A DNA stretch of 7,726 nt, from assembly GCA_029266295.1 (NCBI GenBank), contig JAQSXD010000176.1, forward strand, positions 1 through 7,726, read 5' to 3'. Source of the DNA: Bacillota bacterium. Lineage in GTDB: Bacteria > Bacillota > Clostridia > Peptostreptococcales > Anaerovoracaceae. Below, piece by piece: positions 4,848 through 7,726 of the stretch. Every line of letters begins with the position of its first letter. Position 1 is the stretch's first letter. A model generated the notes under the pieces. That model was not told the DNA's origin, ran no database searches, and saw nothing but the letters and a program-made list of their open reading frames with translations. The position numbers and the translations under genes are program-made.

Positions 4848-7726
4848 CAAGTAAGAAATGTGGAAGCCTGATCCGAAAACAGAAGGGACAGTTTGTGCAT
4901 CGCCCTCGTACAGGCAACGTAAAGCAACTTTCGATCCGTTTCTGTGCAGTAGGTTATACTGTCAGCAGACGGAATGATCACTTCTTCAAACTCCAGCCCC
5001 TTTGCCATGGAAACAGAGGTCACGGTAACGCCAGTTGAAAATTTTTCACTATCAGGAGTAAGTAAGGTCATTTCAAATTCCTCGAAGAAAGACTCATAAA
5101 GTGCTTTTGCACTATTGTTTGTTTTCGTGATGATTGCTAAGGTTCCGGATCCCCTTTTCCGGAAAGTGCTCAACTTGTGACGGATATGTTCCAGCTCTTC
5201 CTGCTCACTGCTGCAAGGGACGAACTCTGGCGGTTCCCCATGGCGCTCTACCGGTTCCATATTTGAGGCACCTTGTATCTTTGCTGCAAGCGTCATAATC
5301 TCATAGGTAGACCGGTAACTTTTATTTAGTTCTATGAAAACCCCTTCCGAAAAAATCGCACCAACATCCTTAAATGTATGACTGCTGCAGGGATTTAAAC
5401 CCTGCCCAAAATCACCTAGGATCGTTTTTCCGCAATGGAACAGCTGCTTTATCACTGCCAGTTGAACCGGTGTGTAATCCTGCATTTCATCGATGACAAG
5501 ATGCTTCATCCGGTGATCTTCCTTCAATCCCTCAAAAGCACTCTTAAAGTATAAGTAGGGAAAGACATCGTTCCATTCCAGAGTTTTCTTGGTTGGCATC
5601 ACCAGCAGATTTGAAAGATTCTCCCCTTGAAAGAATGCTTTATAAAGCTCCAGCGAATTTTTCACCTTGAGCATCGCAGCCAGCTCTTTCTCTATCATTC
5701 CTATTTTGGGAAGCACAACACCCCAAAGATTATCGGATTCCAGCCTTACCCTGATATCATCTGCAACCTCCTTCAGGCGGCGTTTCACAGGATAACGGCT
5801 GTAAGCCTGAAACCGCTCAAAGATCCACTCCTTTTTGACGTAAAAACCACCGAAGGCATAATCCCTGGGTTCAAACCACTTCAAGCTTTCCGTTTTGAGA
5901 TACTGTTCCACCTGCTGAAAAAATTCCATGCTGGCTTTGCGTCTAACTCTCAGAGCCCAAGCCGTGTCATCGTTTTCCAGAGGATCTTTATCCAGCTCAA
6001 AACCCAGTGCGCTTCCCAGCTGCTCCGCTGCAATGTCAGCAGCGCTCTTTTCACAGATTGCTTCTTCCCCCAGTTCCGGCAAAACATTGGAAATATAACT
6101 GCTGAACACTTTGTTGGGAGATAATATCGTGATGTTTTCTGCAGCAAGGGTGTCCCTGTTCCGATAGAGCAGATATGCAATACGATGCAGTGCTACTGAG
6201 GTTTTCCCTGACCCAGCAACGCCCTGAATCACCATATCACCGGTTTGTTCCTTGCGTATAATCTGATTCTGTTCGCGCTGAATCGTTGCGATGATCGTTT
6301 TCATCTTCTCATTAGTACTATCGCTTAACTCTCTTTGGAGTACTTCATCCCGAATATTAACCGAACTTTCCAGTACATATTCCATGCTTCCCTTGGAGAT
6401 TTTAAACTGTCTTTTCAGAGACAATTCCCCTTCGATCCTTCCAGAAGGAGCATCATACCCGGCTCTCCCTGTTTCGGTATCGTAAAACAGGTTGGAAACA
6501 GGCGCTCTCCAATCATAGATCAGCACGTTTTGTTCCTCCGGGTCCACAAAAGAAAACCTTCCGATATAGTATGGCGCGTCGTGTTCTTCCCCGTCGCTTC
6601 GGAAATCAATTCGACCGAAATAAGGGGAGGCTTTCATCGTATCCACCTTATTTCGCATTTTCACCGCAAAGCCGACGGCTCTGTCAATCTGCTGAAGCGC
6701 CAGTTCATTCTGAAAGATCTCTTTTGGATCGATCTCACTTCTGTATTCCGCGATGTAACGTTTCAATTCCACGTACTCCCGGTCATACCGCAGGACAGAT
6801 TGTTGATATCGCTTCCAGGCCAGATTCAGTTTTTCAATCACTTTGTCAAGGTTCTCATATTCCTCAGAATATGCTGCTGTTTTTTTCGAATTGCCGGTTG
6901 ATACTCCAGAATTGCCGTCTGACACTTGCGAAGTGCCAGCTGTTTTTCCAAGGTACTCCTCTGCATTTCCGGCACTCGTCAGGTCCTTTTTCCGATTATT
7001 TGCAAGGATCATTTTCTGTGTCGGATATCCGAACTCTGTGAGCAGCTCTCCTTCTTTAAATCCTAGTTCCATAAGCAATTTACGGTATCCGGTATCCGCC
7101 CTATCTCCCTCCCTGTATGTTGTAATCGTAATAGGATCATGCAGAATCAGCTCCGACAAAGCCCTGTCAACCAACCCTTCGAACACCCTCTTTTTACGAT
7201 ATAGAGGATGAACGCCGAGAAATTCAATTCTGCCCGTTTCATAAGACAAAAGCATGATTCCAACCGTCTGATTTTCTTCCTCCGCAAGGAAAGCACACTT
7301 CCTTTGAATACAGTTTTCTAATACGCGCACGTACTCAGTTTCACTCAAGCAGGGAAAGCCGTCCACAACGAGACGAACCAGCTTCATCCAGCTTTGTATA
7401 TCTCTCATGTCTGCATATCTCAGCGTCACGCTTCCATCCTGATTTTCAACCATCGGGCTTGGCATGCCGAATTCATACTTCAATTGTAAGGGGTAATAAG
7501 AACGGCTTTTTCTAAATTCCAATGGTGCTTGTTTATACATTTCCTTGAAGGCACCCGCAAAAGACTGCTGACTGGAATATCCGGCCGCCAGAGCAATTTC
7601 AAGGATTGGTTTCCTTGTAAACGCCAAAAGTTTCGCTGCCTCCGTCAATTGACGCCGCTGTACATAGTCATGTATGGTGAGCCCTACCGTTTCGGTAAAC
7701 CTTCGATGCAGGTGGTATTTCGAATA
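4844..7726 (-). CDS. AraC-type HTH - GNAT - HelD (RNA polymerase-recycling ATPase) fusion protein, N-terminus beyond right edge
   Basis: 960 residues are visible with no stop; the frame is open to the right edge, so the true start is outside. Numbering from the edge: AraC/XylS HTH at 1-73 (YSKYHLHRRFTETVG, LTEAAKLLAFTRKPILEIAL, AAGYSSQQSFAGAFKEMY); GNAT-like domain at ~96-242 (RIEFLGVHPLYRKKRVFEGL, then GYRKLLMELGFKEGELL); a flexible linker with a heptad tandem repeat at ~246-288; an antiparallel coiled-coil arm at ~288-366; and the HelD core after it. HelD hallmarks are SPYFGRIDF (367-375), IYDWRAPVSNLFYD (403-416) and the superfamily 1 motifs: Walker A GVAGSGKTS (502-510), VIDEMQD (744-750), ILGDFGQ (769-775), NKSYRS (801-806), TSVSMAKGLEF (903-913) and YVACTRA (936-942). 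The ATPase looks intact. HelD removes stalled RNA polymerase from DNA using ATP, with its coiled-coil arm in the secondary channel. The AraC part suggests DNA targeting. The HelD portion is somewhat shorter than the ~774-residue B. subtilis protein. Confidence 0.9.
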   Translation of the reverse strand, partial: YSKYHLHRRFTETVGLTIHDYVQRRQLTEAAKLLAFTRKPILEIALAAGYSSQQSFAGAFKEMYKQAPLEFRKSRSYYPLQLKYEFGMPSPMVENQDGSVTLRYADMRDIQSWMKLVRLVVDGFPCLSETEYVRVLENCIQRKCAFLAEEENQTVGIMLLSYETGRIEFLGVHPLYRKKRVFEGLVDRALSELILHDPITITTYREGDRADTGYRKLLMELGFKEGELLTEFGYPTQKMILANNRKKDLTSAGNAEEYLGKTAGTSQVSDGNSGVSTGNSKKTAAYSEEYENLDKVIEKLNLAWKRYQQSVLRYDREYVELKRYIAEYRSEIDPKEIFQNELALQQIDRAVGFAVKMRNKVDTMKASPYFGRIDFRSDGEEHDAPYYIGRFSFVDPEEQNVLIYDWRAPVSNLFYDTETGRAGYDAPSGRIEGELSLKRQFKISKGSMEYVLESSVNIRDEVLQRELSDSTNEKMKTIIATIQREQNQIIRKEQTGDMVIQGVAGSGKTSVALHRIAYLLYRNRDTLAAENITILSPNKVFSSYISNVLPELGEEAICEKSAADIAAEQLGSALGFELDKDPLENDDTAWALRVRRKASMEFFQQVEQYLKTESLKWFEPRDYAFGGFYVKKEWIFERFQAYSRYPVKRRLKEVADDIRVRLESDNLWGVVLPKIGMIEKELAAMLKVKNSLELYKAFFQGENLSNLLVMPTKKTLEWNDVFPYLYFKSAFEGLKEDHRMKHLVIDEMQDYTPVQLAVIKQLFHCGKTILGDFGQGLNPCSSHTFKDVGAIFSEGVFIELNKSYRSTYEIMTLAAKIQGASNMEPVERHGEPPEFVPCSSEQEELEHIRHKLSTFRKRGSGTLAIITKTNNSAKALYESFFEEFEMTLLTPDSEKFSTGVTVTSVSMAKGLEFEEVIIPSADSITYCTETDRKLLYVACTRAMHKLSLLFSDQASTFLTC
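6878..6940 (-). repeat. Three imperfect 21-bp tandem repeats encoding the linker between the GNAT and HelD parts
   Basis: Units at 6920-6940, 6899-6919 and 6878-6898 encode AGTSQVS, DGNSGVS and TGNSKKT, a Gly/Asn/Ser-rich heptapeptide repeated three times in frame. The units share the pattern TGA-ACT--CGAATTGCCG on the plus strand with scattered differences. They sit in a low-complexity region free of recognisable domains, consistent with a flexible tether that expanded by slippage or unequal exchange. Confidence 0.7.

Noticed and set aside
6838..6870. Possible internal start giving a separate HelD after the linker
   Set aside because: A GAGGAA lies upstream of an in-frame GTG near 6841, but about 19 bases away, and no ATG is present at the beginning of the coiled-coil; a separate gene is not supported.
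6335..6901. Plus-strand open frame of 188 codons
   Set aside because: It lies opposite the HelD coding sequence, resembles no family I know, and has no convincing ribosome binding site; a shadow frame. The plus-strand frames at 5627-6124 and 6571-7041 are the same case.
7646..7648. TTG as start codon of the helicase fusion protein
   Set aside because: It lies inside the AraC helix-turn-helix; the same frame continues upstream to the right edge with typical AraC residues (YSKYHLHRRF and following), so the TTG is an internal leucine codon.

Overview
The window suggests a low-to-mid GC Gram-positive anaerobe of the Clostridia type. The grounds are strong AGGAG-like ribosome binding sites, TTGACA/TATAAT-style promoters, a class I (Firmicutes-like) HelD helicase, a LytS/YhcK-type 5TM sensor and a Clostridia-like DinB/WYL pair. 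This is inference from gene style; no marker in the window fixes the genus.

All five recognisable genes lie on the minus strand, and both ends of the window cut through a gene. From right to left, in the direction of transcription: (1) 7726-4844, a very large protein whose N-terminus lies outside the window. It joins an AraC-type DNA-binding domain, a GNAT-like domain and a complete HelD-type superfamily 1 ATPase in one reading frame. (2) 4628-4053, a DinB-superfamily protein with a candidate promoter overlapping the helicase stop codon. (3) 3878-2967, a YafY-type HTH/WYL transcriptional regulator. (4) 2759-1200, an arylsulfotransferase-family beta-propeller protein with a cysteine-rich Fn3-like tail and no signal peptide. 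(5) 959 to the left edge, a membrane sensor with a 5TM-LYT receptor and a PAS domain, cut before its output domain.

The intergenic gaps are all under 250 bp and hold structured DNA. There is a perfect 45-bp palindrome (1096-1140) next to a candidate extended -10 promoter, and an 11-bp-period direct repeat (1036-1056) of the kind OmpR/PhoB-type regulators bind. There are hairpins at 2784-2811 and 2835-2856 in the arylsulfotransferase leader, and a 56-bp near-perfect palindrome (3958-4013) between the DinB and WYL genes. No tRNA, rRNA, CRISPR array, transposase or phage gene was seen.

The most unusual item is the AraC-GNAT-HelD fusion. HelD proteins bind RNA polymerase and pull it off DNA, and tethering one to a sequence-specific DNA-binding module suggests locus-directed or ligand-controlled RNA polymerase recycling. 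The genes do not form an obvious pathway. Helicase, DinB protein, WYL regulator and sulfotransferase could loosely be read as a stress or drug-response neighbourhood, but that is speculation.
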